From Dysosmobacter welbionis (lineage in GTDB: Bacteria > Bacillota > Clostridia > Oscillospirales > Oscillospiraceae), in assembly GCF_005121165.3 (NCBI RefSeq), contig NZ_CP034413.3, forward strand, positions 2,046,001 to 2,110,000: a DNA stretch of 64,000 bases, read 5' to 3'. How positions within the stretch are numbered: position 1 is the stretch's first letter; each line of letters starts with the position of its first letter. The notes beneath the pieces are model-generated. The model saw only the letters and a program-made list of their open reading frames with translations. It did no database searches and was not told where the DNA came from. Positions 36,882 through 44,430 of the stretch are shown piece after piece. The position numbers were made by a program, and so were the translations under genes.

Positions 36882-38004
36882 GATTCGAGAGAAGATCGAC
36901 GCAGTGGACGAGCAGCTGCTGGACCTGTTCCTGCAGCGCATGGACCTGTCCGACGAGGTGGCTGCCTACAAGAATGCGCACCATCTGCCCATTTTGAACA
37001 AAGAACGGGAGCGGGCCATCCTGGCCAAGGTGACGGAGAAATCCGGGGAGCGGGAGCGGTATGCCTACCACCTGTTCTCCACCCTGTTCGAGCTGGCCCG
37101 GTCCCGGCAGGCAGAGCTGATCTCCGCCCCCACCAAGGTGGCCGCCCAAGTCCGCGCCTCTCTGGAGGCCGGTACCTCGGTCTTTCCCCAGACGGGCCTG
37201 GTGGCCTGTCAGGGCGTGGAGGGGGCCAACTCCCAGGTGGCCTGTGACCGGCTGCTGCCCCGGGGCAACATCGTGTATGTGAAGACCTTCCAGGCTGTGG
37301 TGTCCGCTGTGGAGTCCGGCCTGTGCAGGTTCGGTGTGCTGCCCATTGAGAACAGCTCCAACGGCTCCGTCCGGGCGGTGTACGAGCTGCTGCAGGACCA
37401 CAACCTCTCCATCGTCCGGTCCACCCGGCTGTGCATCCGGCACGAGTTGCTGACGCTGCCCGGCGTGAAGATGGAGGACATCACGGAGATCTACTCCCAC
37501 GAGCAGGCCATCGGCCAGTGCAGCAAGTTCCTGAACAGCCTCAACGGCGTCCGTGTCATCCCCTGCGACAACACCGCCATGGCCGCCAAGATGGTGGCGG
37601 AGAAGGGCGACCGCCACGCCGCCGCCATTTCCTCCCACCCCTGCGCGGCGTTGTACGGCCTGACCTGCCTCAACGACAGCATCCAGGACAGCGACAACAA
37701 CTACACCCGGTTCATCTGCATCACCAAGGATCCGGTGATCTATGCCGGCGCCAACCGGATCAGCCTGATTATCGCCTTTGACAACCGGCCCGGCGCCCTG
37801 TATGAAATCCTCTCCAAGCTGGCGGCACTGGACATCAACATGACGAAGCTGGAGTCCTGCCCCGTGGCGGGAAGTGACTTTGAGTTTGTTTTCTTCCTGG
37901 AGCTGGACGCCTCCGTCCAGGATCCCAGCGTCCTGGCCATGCTGGAGGAGATGGAGCGCAGCTGTGCCGAGTTCCAGTTCTTGGGCAACTACGCGGAAGT
38001 CTGA
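36868..38004 (+). CDS. pheA: Bifunctional chorismate mutase / prephenate dehydratase (P-protein)
   Basis: 378 residues in three parts: an AroQ chorismate mutase (1-85, EIREKIDAVDEQLLDLFLQR), a prephenate dehydratase domain (about 110-285, with VEGANSQVACD, LPIENSSNGSV and NNYTRF at 277-282), and a C-terminal ACT domain (about 296-378, NRPGALYEILSKLAALDIN). In P-proteins the ACT motif ESRP binds Phe; here it reads ESCP (329-332), an Arg to Cys change that may weaken feedback inhibition. The gene makes phenylpyruvate for Phe synthesis. Confidence 0.94.
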   Translation: MELSEIREKIDAVDEQLLDLFLQRMDLSDEVAAYKNAHHLPILNKERERAILAKVTEKSGERERYAYHLFSTLFELARSRQAELISAPTKVAAQVRASLEAGTSVFPQTGLVACQGVEGANSQVACDRLLPRGNIVYVKTFQAVVSAVESGLCRFGVLPIENSSNGSVRAVYELLQDHNLSIVRSTRLCIRHELLTLPGVKMEDITEIYSHEQAIGQCSKFLNSLNGVRVIPCDNTAMAAKMVAEKGDRHAAAISSHPCAALYGLTCLNDSIQDSDNNYTRFICITKDPVIYAGANRISLIIAFDNRPGALYEILSKLAALDINMTKLESCPVAGSDFEFVFFLELDASVQDPSVLAMLEEMERSCAEFQFLGNYAEV

Positions 38005-38007
38005 GCC

Positions 38008-39252
38008 ATGGATGAGCGGATTTACGGCCTGCTGGGCCGGAAGCTGGGCCACAGCTGGTCCGTCCCCATCCATGCCGCCCTGGGCAACGGCGCCTACCGC
38101 CTTCTCGAGCTGGAGCCGGATGGACTGGCTCCCTTTCTTCACCGGAAGGACATCGGCGGCCTGAACGTCACCATCCCCTACAAGCGGGACGTGATGCCCC
38201 TGTGCGATGAGATCGACCCGGCGGCGGAGGCCATCGGCAGCGTCAACACCATCGTCCGGTGCGCAGACGGCAAGCTGGTGGGCTATAATACGGACATCGA
38301 CGGGTTCCTCTATATGGCCTGCCGGGCGGGTATCTCCCTGTCAGGGAAAAAAGTCGTGATTTTGGGCAGCGGCGGGGCGTCTCTGACGGCCCAGACCGCC
38401 GCCCGGCAGGGGGGCGCGGCGGAGGTTGTGGTGGTATCCCGTTTCGGTCCGGACAACTATGACAACCTCTCTCGCCACGCTGACGCGGAGATCCTGGTGA
38501 ACGCCACTCCGGTGGGCATGTACCCCGGCAACGGCCAGTCTCCCGTGGACCTGTCCGTATTTCCGGTCTGTCAGGGGGTGCTGGACGTCATCTACAATCC
38601 CCGGCGCACGGCCCTGCTGCTGCAGGCGGAGGCGCGGAGCATCCCCTGCTCTGACGGACTGCCCATGCTGGTGGCCCAGGCGGTGGCGGCAGAGGAGCGG
38701 TTCTTCAACAGGTCCATTCCCGCCGGTGAGAATGAGCGGATTTTGGTTCAGCTCCGGCGGGAGATGACCAACCTCATCCTGATCGGCATGCCCGGCAGTG
38801 GCAAGACCACGGTGGGGGAGGCGCTCTCCCGCCTCACCGGCCGGGAGGCCGTGGATCTGGACCAGATGATCGAAACCACCGCCGGCTGTTCCATCCCGGA
38901 GATCTTCCAGCGTGAAGGCGAGTCCGGCTTCCGGGCCCGGGAGCGGGCCGCCGCGGAGGAGGCTGGGAAGCGCACAGGCGTCATCCTCCTCACCGGCGGC
39001 GGTATCATCAAGACGGCGGAAAACTACGCGGCCCTCCATCAGAACGGCCGCATCTATCAGCTGGTGCGGGATCTCAGCCTGCTGCCCACCGAGGGCCGGC
39101 CCCTGTCCCAGGGGGCGGATCTGGCCGCCATGTGGCGGGAGCGGGCGCCCCTGTACGCCCGATTCCGGGACGTGGAGATTGACAACAGCGGCACGGTGGA
39201 GGACACCGCCGCCGCTATCTGGAGGGATTTTTGTGCACATTCTGGTAGTTAA
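38008..39252 (+). CDS. aroE-aroK: Shikimate dehydrogenase / shikimate kinase fusion
   Basis: A single 414-residue chain. Residues 1-245 are AroE: GLNVTIPYKRDV (catalytic Lys59), GYNTDIDGF (Asp96), the NADP loop ILGSGGAS (118-125) and NATPVGMYPG. Residues 250-414 are AroK: GMPGSGKTT Walker A (260-268), DLDQMIE, GGGIIK and RPLSQ. So steps 4 and 5 of the pathway are on one chain, which avoids release of shikimate (inference). The ATG is 3 bases after the pheA stop. The end overlaps aroQ by 20 bases. Confidence 0.94.
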   Translation: MDERIYGLLGRKLGHSWSVPIHAALGNGAYRLLELEPDGLAPFLHRKDIGGLNVTIPYKRDVMPLCDEIDPAAEAIGSVNTIVRCADGKLVGYNTDIDGFLYMACRAGISLSGKKVVILGSGGASLTAQTAARQGGAAEVVVVSRFGPDNYDNLSRHADAEILVNATPVGMYPGNGQSPVDLSVFPVCQGVLDVIYNPRRTALLLQAEARSIPCSDGLPMLVAQAVAAEERFFNRSIPAGENERILVQLRREMTNLILIGMPGSGKTTVGEALSRLTGREAVDLDQMIETTAGCSIPEIFQREGESGFRARERAAAEEAGKRTGVILLTGGGIIKTAENYAALHQNGRIYQLVRDLSLLPTEGRPLSQGADLAAMWRERAPLYARFRDVEIDNSGTVEDTAAAIWRDFCAHSGS

Positions 39253-39667
39253 CGGCCCCAATATGAACATGCTGGGAATCCGCCAGCCGGAGATCTACGG
39301 CCATGAGACCTATGAGGACCTGAAGGCGCTGATCCGGGCGGAGGCGGACCGGCTGGGCGCGTCCGTCTCCTTCTTCCAGTCCAACCACGAGGGGGCCCTG
39401 GTGGACGCCATCCAGCAGGCATACTTCGACCATGTGGACGGCATCATCATCAACCCGGCAGCCTACACCCACACCAGTGTGGCCCTGCTGGATGCCGTGA
39501 AGGCGGTGGGGATCCCCACGGTGGAGGTCCACGTCTCCGACCCGGACAGCCGGGAGGAGTTCCGCCGTGTCTCCTACATCCGGGCCGCCTGCGCGGCCAC
39601 CATCCGGGGCCATGGGCTCCAGGGATATGTGGAGGCCCTGCGGTTTCTCTGCGGCGCGGACGCTTGA
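39233..39667 (+). CDS. aroQ: 3-Dehydroquinate dehydratase, type II
   Basis: 144 residues beginning HILVVNGPNMNMLGIRQPEI, the type II signature; the active loop with Tyr follows (YGHETYEDL), then SNHEGALVDAIQ, NPAAYTHTSVAL, EVHVSDPDSREEFR (catalytic His). It dehydrates 3-dehydroquinate. The GTG start at 39233 has GGAGGG 6 bases upstream and lies inside the aroE-aroK reading frame. It is the last gene of the aro operon. Confidence 0.95.
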   Translation: MHILVVNGPNMNMLGIRQPEIYGHETYEDLKALIRAEADRLGASVSFFQSNHEGALVDAIQQAYFDHVDGIIINPAAYTHTSVALLDAVKAVGIPTVEVHVSDPDSREEFRRVSYIRAACAATIRGHGLQGYVEALRFLCGADA

Positions 39668-39714
39668 CAAACGGCGGTCTCTGACGGATAATATGCCCAT
39701 ACCCCATTGGGTAT
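39664..39714 (+). promoter_or_regulatory. csoR promoter with CsoR operator
   Basis: TTGACA (39664-39669), 17 bases, GATAAT (39687-39692). The 16-base palindrome ATACCC-CATT-GGGTAT lies at 39699-39714, between the promoter and the start codon. Confidence 0.8.
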
Positions 39715-39729
39715 CCGGGAGGTGTCGGC

Positions 39730-40005
39730 ATGAGACAATGTATGGATGCGGACAACCTGCACCGGCGGCTGAAGAAGATCGTCGGCCAGGTGCAGGCCAT
39801 TGACCGCATGGTAGACGAGGACGTGCCCTGTGAGGATGTGCTGTCCCAGATCAACGCCGCCAAGTCCGCCCTCCACAAGTGCGGGCAGGTGGTGCTGGAG
39901 GGGCACATCCAGCACTGTGTCCGGGACGGCATCCAGCACGGGGATGCGGACAAGACCATCGAGAGCTTCACCAAGGCGGTGGAGCGGTTCTCCAACATGG
40001 GTTGA
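39730..40005 (+). CDS. csoR: CsoR-type copper-sensing repressor
   Basis: 91 residues of the all-helical DUF156/CsoR family. The Cu(I) ligand triad appears as Cys34 (DVPCEDVL), His59 and Cys63 (GHIQHC), with the same spacing (25 and 4) as the M. tuberculosis CsoR Cys36-His61-Cys65. It blocks transcription by binding TACCC-type palindromes and releases DNA on Cu(I). GGGAGGTG precedes the ATG. It sits before a P-type ATPase gene whose promoter carries matching operators. Confidence 0.93.
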   Translation: MRQCMDADNLHRRLKKIVGQVQAIDRMVDEDVPCEDVLSQINAAKSALHKCGQVVLEGHIQHCVRDGIQHGDADKTIESFTKAVERFSNMG

Positions 40006-40007
40006 AG

Positions 40008-40042
40008 GCAAGGGGATCGGCTGAAAAGCCGATCCCCTTTGT
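40008..40042. terminator. Bidirectional terminator between csoR and the GNAT gene
   Basis: AAGGGGATCGGCT-GAAA-AGCCGATCCCCTT (40010-40039), with T or A runs on both sides. Confidence 0.85.
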
Positions 40043-40047
40043 ATATG

Positions 40048-40508
40048 TTACAGGATTTTCTCCAGAGCGTAATTGGTCAATACCTGTCCGCGGCAGGGCA
40101 CCTGCTGTTCCCGCTCTATCGCATAGCCCCGGCCGAGGAAGAAGGGCAGGGCGGTCTTGGAGGCGTGGACAGTGACGGCGTCCACCCCAATTCCCGGCAG
40201 TGGGCCTCCAGCGCGTCACACAGGGCTGCGGCGATGCCCTGTCCCTGGCAGTCCCACCGGACGAACAGGTGGTCCAGATAACCGGTATCCTCCACATTGC
40301 CGTAGCCCACAATCCGCCCGCCCGCCTCTGCTACCAGGGTGTACAGCCGCTGAAACCAGCTGTCCCGTGTCAGCAGATCCGCCTCTCCGGCGGCCCAGGC
40401 TTCCACCTGGGGCAGGGTGTAGTCCCGGCAGTTCACCTGCCGAACCGTCTCACCGAACAGGCGGGCCAGAATGGGCAGGTCTTCTGTCCGGTAGCGCCGT
40501 AGTCGCAT
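40048..40508 (-). CDS. GNAT family N-acetyltransferase (one frameshift)
   Basis: Joined, the frames give about 153 residues: MRLRRYRTEDLPILARLF at the start, GRIVGYGNVEDTGYLDHLFV in the core, the acetyl-CoA loop CQGQGIAAALCDALE (R/Q-x-x-G-x-A) and the C-terminal strand TALPFFLGRGYAIER. The substrate is unknown. The frame breaks at C4 40185-40188; one more C yields LGVDAVTVHASK. It stands between csoR and the P-type ATPase gene on the opposite strand; no metal-related role is evident. Confidence 0.83.
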
Positions 40509-40598
40509 TTCTGTTCTCTCCTTCCTGTTTTGTGGTCATTTTACAGGAAGAATCTGTGTGCCGCAAGGTATTTTGCCTGAAAACGGCGGCACTTTTTC

Positions 40599-40648
40599 TT
40601 GACAGGCATACCCCTATGGGTATAATATACATATACCCCCATAGGTAT
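40599..40648 (+). promoter_or_regulatory. P-type ATPase promoter with two CsoR operators
   Basis: TTGACA (40599-40604), 16 bases, TATAAT (40621-40626). Operator 1, ATACCCCTATGGGTAT (40608-40623), lies between the boxes; operator 2, ATACCCCCATAGGTAT (40633-40648), covers the start region. Both match the csoR operator. Confidence 0.85.
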
Positions 40649-40659
40649 AAAGAGAGGAT

Positions 40660-42543
40660 GTGAGCCATTTGATCCATACTCTGGAGCGATTTCTGGAGTG
40701 GGGCGGCGTGAAGAAGGCCGTGACCTGCCTGGTCTTCTCCGGCATCGCCCTGCTTGTCAGCATCTTCGACCTGCTGCCGCAGCTGCCCTTTGACGCCGCC
40801 TGGGCAGCTGTCGTCCTCTGCGGTATCCCCATCATCTTGGAGGCAGTCATCGGCCTGGTGACAGCCTTTGACATCAAGGCGGACGTGCTGGTGTCCATCG
40901 CCTTGATTGCCTCCCTCATCATTGGGGAGGACTTCGCCGCCGGCGAGGTGGCCTTCATCATGCAGCTGGGCGCCCTGCTGGAGGATCTCACGGTGGCCCG
41001 GGCGCGGGCCGGCATCGAGAAGCTGGTGCATCTGACGCCCCAGACCGCCCGCCGCCTCACCGGCGGCCGGGAGGAGGCCATTCCCGCCGAGCAGGTGGCT
41101 GTGGGCGACGTGCTCCGGGTGCTGCCGGGCGAGACCGTGCCAGTGGACGGAGAGATTCTCACCGGACAGACCTCCATCAACCAGGCGGTGATGACCGGCG
41201 AGCCCCTGCCTGTGGACAAGGGGCCCGGAGACGAGGTTTCCAGCGGCACGGTGAACCAGTTCGGCGCCTTCGAGATGCGGGCGACGAAGGTGGGGGAGGA
41301 CAGTTCTATCCAGCGGATGATCCGGCTGGTCCAGTCCGCCGATGCCGGCAAGGCCAGGATCGTGGGGCTGGCAGACCGCTGGGCCACCTGGATCGTAGTG
41401 GCGGCCCTGACCGCCGCCGCCTTGACGGGCCTCATCACCCGGGATCCCATCCGAGCGGTGACCATTCTGGTGGTATTCTGCCCCTGTGCCCTGGTGCTGG
41501 CCACTCCCACTGCCATCATGGCCGCCATCGGCAACGCCACCAGGCACAGCTTTCTGGTGCGGGAGGGAGACGCTCTGGAACGGCTGGCCTCCGTCTCCCA
41601 GGTGACCTTTGACAAAACAGGCACTCTGACCCTCGGCACCCCCCAGGTGAAGCTGGTGGAGAGCCTGCTGCCGGACGTATCCCGGGACGCGCTCTACGCC
41701 TGGACTGCGGGGGCGGAGCTCCGGTCCGAGCACCCGTTGGGCCGTGCCGTTGTTCAGGGCTGGCGAGCCGAGACCGTCGCGGCGCCGCCGGAGACAGCGG
41801 ACTTCCAGATGCTCCCCGGCCGGGGTGTTTCTGCCACTGTGGCGGGTCATCACCTCGTCGCCGGTAACCGGGAGCTGCTGACAGAGGAACATGTCCCCTG
41901 GGAATCCTTGTCCCAGGCTGCCGTCCCTGCCCTGGAGCAGGGCTGCACCGTCATCTATGTGGCGGTAGACGGCCGCCCGGCGGGCTTTCTGGCCCTGGCA
42001 GACACCCTGCGGCCGGACGCCGCCGGGACCATCCGGGATGTCCGGGCCACCGGCGTGACCCCGGTGCTGCTCACCGGCGACCACGAGAGGGCCGCCCGGC
42101 ATATTGCCGGAGAGCTGGGCATCGGCACCTTCCAGGCGGAGTGCCTGCCGGAGGATAAGCTAACCTGGATCGACCGCAGCCAGCAGAGCGGCCATCTGGT
42201 CTGCATGGTGGGGGACGGCATCAACGACGCTCCAGCCCTGAAGCGGGCCCATGTGGGCATTGCCATGGGCGGCGTGGGCAGCGACATCGCTGTGGACGCC
42301 GCGGACATCGCCCTGGTAAACGACGACATCCGGGAGCTGCCCCATCTGCTGGCACTCTCCAAGCGGATGATGCGCACCATCAAGAGCAATCTGGCCTTCT
42401 CCATGACCTTGAACTTCATCGCCATCGCCCTGGCTATCACCGGTATCCTGAACCCGGTGGTGGGCGCCCTGGTCCACAACGCCGGGTCCGTGCTGGTGAT
42501 TGTCAACTCCTCTCTGCTGCTGAAGTGGCGGAAGCGCCCGTGA
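40660..42543 (+). CDS. P1B-type heavy-metal-translocating ATPase
   Basis: 627 residues. TGE (179-181), membrane CPC in VVFCPCALVLATPTAI (274-276), DKTGTLT (318-324), HP in SEHPLG (358-359) and GDGINDAPAL are present. There is no N-terminal CxxC metal-binding domain. The final membrane pair reads SMTLNFIAIALAITG and NPVVGALVHNAGS, with His-Asn in the place where Cu-ATPases have MxxSS and Zn/Cd-ATPases have Asp. CsoR control predicts copper, but the ligands leave the metal open. The start is uncertain: GTG 40660 is close to the ribosome site (AGAGAGG); TTG 40669 is the alternative. Confidence 0.88.
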   Translation: MSHLIHTLERFLEWGGVKKAVTCLVFSGIALLVSIFDLLPQLPFDAAWAAVVLCGIPIILEAVIGLVTAFDIKADVLVSIALIASLIIGEDFAAGEVAFIMQLGALLEDLTVARARAGIEKLVHLTPQTARRLTGGREEAIPAEQVAVGDVLRVLPGETVPVDGEILTGQTSINQAVMTGEPLPVDKGPGDEVSSGTVNQFGAFEMRATKVGEDSSIQRMIRLVQSADAGKARIVGLADRWATWIVVAALTAAALTGLITRDPIRAVTILVVFCPCALVLATPTAIMAAIGNATRHSFLVREGDALERLASVSQVTFDKTGTLTLGTPQVKLVESLLPDVSRDALYAWTAGAELRSEHPLGRAVVQGWRAETVAAPPETADFQMLPGRGVSATVAGHHLVAGNRELLTEEHVPWESLSQAAVPALEQGCTVIYVAVDGRPAGFLALADTLRPDAAGTIRDVRATGVTPVLLTGDHERAARHIAGELGIGTFQAECLPEDKLTWIDRSQQSGHLVCMVGDGINDAPALKRAHVGIAMGGVGSDIAVDAADIALVNDDIRELPHLLALSKRMMRTIKSNLAFSMTLNFIAIALAITGILNPVVGALVHNAGSVLVIVNSSLLLKWRKRP

Positions 42544-42587
42544 CAGCGGCAGGCCATGGGACAGAAGATTCTGCGCCCTCCTACAGC

Positions 42588-42619
42588 AAAAAGCCCCCGG
42601 CCTCTGCCGGGGGCTTTTT
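42588..42619. terminator. Bidirectional terminator
   Basis: AAAAAGCCCCCGGC-CTCT-GCCGGGGGCTTTTT, ending both the ATPase gene and the convergent GntR gene. Confidence 0.9.
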
Positions 42620-42632
42620 AAGTCCTGGCTTC

Positions 42633-43316
42633 TCACCCCTTCAGGGTGTTCAGCAGGTGCCGGATGTGAATGCTCATGGCGTGGCGGGCGCCAGCCTCGT
42701 CCCGCTGCATCAGAAAGTCCAGAATCATGTAGTTGTCCGCGATGGCGATGCTCTGCATGTGCGCCCGATTTACGGAGACCTGCAGGATCTCGTTCACCGC
42801 GCCGTTGATGATCGGGTACAGCCGCCGCATATATTCGTTGTGGGAGGCCTTGATGATGGCCATGTGGAACTCCTGGTCCGCCAGGGGCCAGTCTCCGCCC
42901 GCCTTTGCGATGCGCTCCATCCGCTCCGCTTTCTGGCGGATCTGCGCCAGTTCTTCGTCTGTGGCACGCTGACAGGCCAGCGCCACGGTGGCGGGCTCAA
43001 AGATCAGCCGCATTTCAAACAGGTCCCTGGCCCGGACCCGGGACCGCAGGTTGGACAGCGCCGTCAGATCCACCGCGCTGGCGGGCAGATCCTCCGTGAC
43101 AAACGTGCCCTTGCCCCGGCGGATCTCCAACACGCCCTGGGCCACCAGAAAGGAGATGGCCTCCCGGAGCGTGGTGCGGCTGACGTGCAGCGCCTCACTG
43201 AGTTCGTTTTCATTCGGGAGCTTGCTCCCCGGCGTGAACTGCCGTTCGTCCATGATTAGCTCGCACAGCCGGTCGGCCGTCCGCTCCGACAATTTGACTT
43301 TCCGTCCCTCACCCAT
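42633..43316 (-). CDS. GntR family regulator, FadR/FCD subfamily
   Basis: 227 residues. A winged-helix DNA-binding domain at the N-terminus (PGSKLPNENELSEALHVSRTTLREA, about 31-55, of which the helix is ELSEALHVSRTTLREA) is followed by an all-helical FCD effector domain with ligand-binding His and Asp residues (DQEFHMAIIKASHN, HIRHLLNTLKG). FCD proteins usually sense carboxylates. Start 43316 is chosen because GGAGGG lies 7 bases upstream. It is divergent from the oxidoreductase operon, so that operon is its probable target. Confidence 0.9.
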   Translation of the reverse strand: MGEGRKVKLSERTADRLCELIMDERQFTPGSKLPNENELSEALHVSRTTLREAISFLVAQGVLEIRRGKGTFVTEDLPASAVDLTALSNLRSRVRARDLFEMRLIFEPATVALACQRATDEELAQIRQKAERMERIAKAGGDWPLADQEFHMAIIKASHNEYMRRLYPIINGAVNEILQVSVNRAHMQSIAIADNYMILDFLMQRDEAGARHAMSIHIRHLLNTLKG

Positions 43317-43389
43317 GCGCATCCCTCCATCATCCGTGGTGAGGTCAGGCATTTCTCCACTGGATTTTCCGGCCAGTACGGAAATGTCC

Positions 43390-43427
43390 TTGACATCATA
43401 TCTCTTTTAGAGTACAATGACATCATA
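43390..43427 (+). promoter_or_regulatory. Oxidoreductase operon promoter with direct repeats
   Basis: TTGACA (43390-43395), 17 bases, TACAAT (43413-43418). The 10-base sequence TGACATCATA occurs at 43391-43400 and 43418-43427, 27 bases apart, overlapping the -35 box and the start. On the minus strand it reads TGTATGATGTCA, like FadR-type GntR operators (TNGTnnnACNA). Confidence 0.65.
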
Positions 43428-43481
43428 CAACAAATGAAAAAATAATACAACTATTTTGTGAAAAAATGAGGTGAACCGCTT

Positions 43482-44165
43482 GTGACGGCCAAGGACATGT
43501 TTTCCCACCGCGTCTCGATCCTCACCGGCCACTACGGCACCGGAAAGACGGAGGTCTCCGTCAATCTGGCCCTGGCGCTGGCCGCTGAGGGGGAACAGGT
43601 AATGCTGGCGGATCTGGATATCGTCAACCCCTATTTCCGCTCTCGGGAGCGGCGGCCCCTCCTGGAAAAAGCCGGTGTGCGGGTGATTTCCTCCTCCCAG
43701 GCCTGTTCGGACGCGGATGTCCCCGCCCTGCCGGCGGAGCTGCTGACCATTCTGGAGAACCGGGAGATCCGGGGCATCCTGGATATCGGCGGCGATCCGG
43801 TGGGCGCCCGGGTGCTGGCCCGGTTTCAGCCCAAGATCGTACAGGAGGATTACCAGCTGATCTTCGTCCTCAACGCCAACCGGCCGGAGGTGCGGGATGC
43901 GGAGAGCGCCGCCGCCTACCTCCGCTCCATTGAGGCCGTCACCGGCCTCACCTGCTCGGGCCTGGTGAACAACACCCATCTGTGCGGCGAGACCACGCCG
44001 GCCGAAATCCGCAAGGGCGCCGCCCTGGCACAAGAGGTTTCCCGGCAGACCGGAATCCCGATCCTCTGCCACACGGCGGAGCGGCGGTTCTTAGAATCCT
44101 TGTCAGACCTGGGGGAACCCGTGTTCCCCATTGCCATCAATATGAAAAAGCCGTGGGAGCGCTGA
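43482..44165 (+). CDS. P-loop ATPase of the MinD/CobQ-like type, first gene of the oxidoreductase operon
   Basis: 227 residues. Walker A GHYGTGKTEVS (16-26), LADLDIVNPYFRSRERR (Walker-like Asp in a DLDIVNPYF pattern, near 42-50) and ILDIGGDPVGARVLARF are present. The GTG start has GAGGTGA 8 bases upstream. Its chain resembles ParA/MinD-type deviant P-loop NTPases, which assemble metal clusters or partition molecules. It is transcribed ahead of ferredoxin and oxidoreductase subunit genes, so a role in assembly or maturation is possible. That role is inference. Confidence 0.75.
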   Translation: MTAKDMFSHRVSILTGHYGTGKTEVSVNLALALAAEGEQVMLADLDIVNPYFRSRERRPLLEKAGVRVISSSQACSDADVPALPAELLTILENREIRGILDIGGDPVGARVLARFQPKIVQEDYQLIFVLNANRPEVRDAESAAAYLRSIEAVTGLTCSGLVNNTHLCGETTPAEIRKGAALAQEVSRQTGIPILCHTAERRFLESLSDLGEPVFPIAINMKKPWER

Positions 44166-44200
44166 CTCCGCGGCAGGAAAAAAGGAGGCATCCTGCAACC

Positions 44201-44413
44201 ATGACAGCAAAGGTAACCTTCAACTCTGACCGGTGCAAGGGCTGTGAGCTGTGCACCACTGTGTGCCCGAAGCACATCGTCGCCATCGATCAGGCCGTCA
44301 TCAACCGGAAGGGGTATCACCCCGCCCATGTGACGGACATCAGCCAGTGCATTGCATGCGCCAGCTGCGCGAAGATCTGCCCGGACTCCATCATCACTGT
44401 GGAAAAATTCTGA
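44201..44413 (+). CDS. 4Fe-4S ferredoxin-type subunit of a 2-oxoacid:ferredoxin oxidoreductase (delta)
   Basis: 70 residues with two CxxCxxCxxxCP clusters: [12 protein letters not shown] (12-23) and [12 protein letters not shown] (50-61). It carries electrons from the TPP-bearing subunits to free ferredoxin. AAAGGAGG lies before the ATG. The subunit order delta-alpha-beta-gamma is seen in VOR/KOR-type operons. Confidence 0.92.
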   Translation: MTAKVTFNSDRCKGCELCTTVCPKHIVAIDQAVINRKGYHPAHVTDISQCIACASCAKICPDSIITVEKF

Positions 44414-44430
44414 GAAGGAGGTCATCGACC

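Noticed and set aside
42794-43000. Extra small ORFs inside the GntR gene and similar in-frame shadows
   Set aside because: They are in alternate frames of a well-supported gene.
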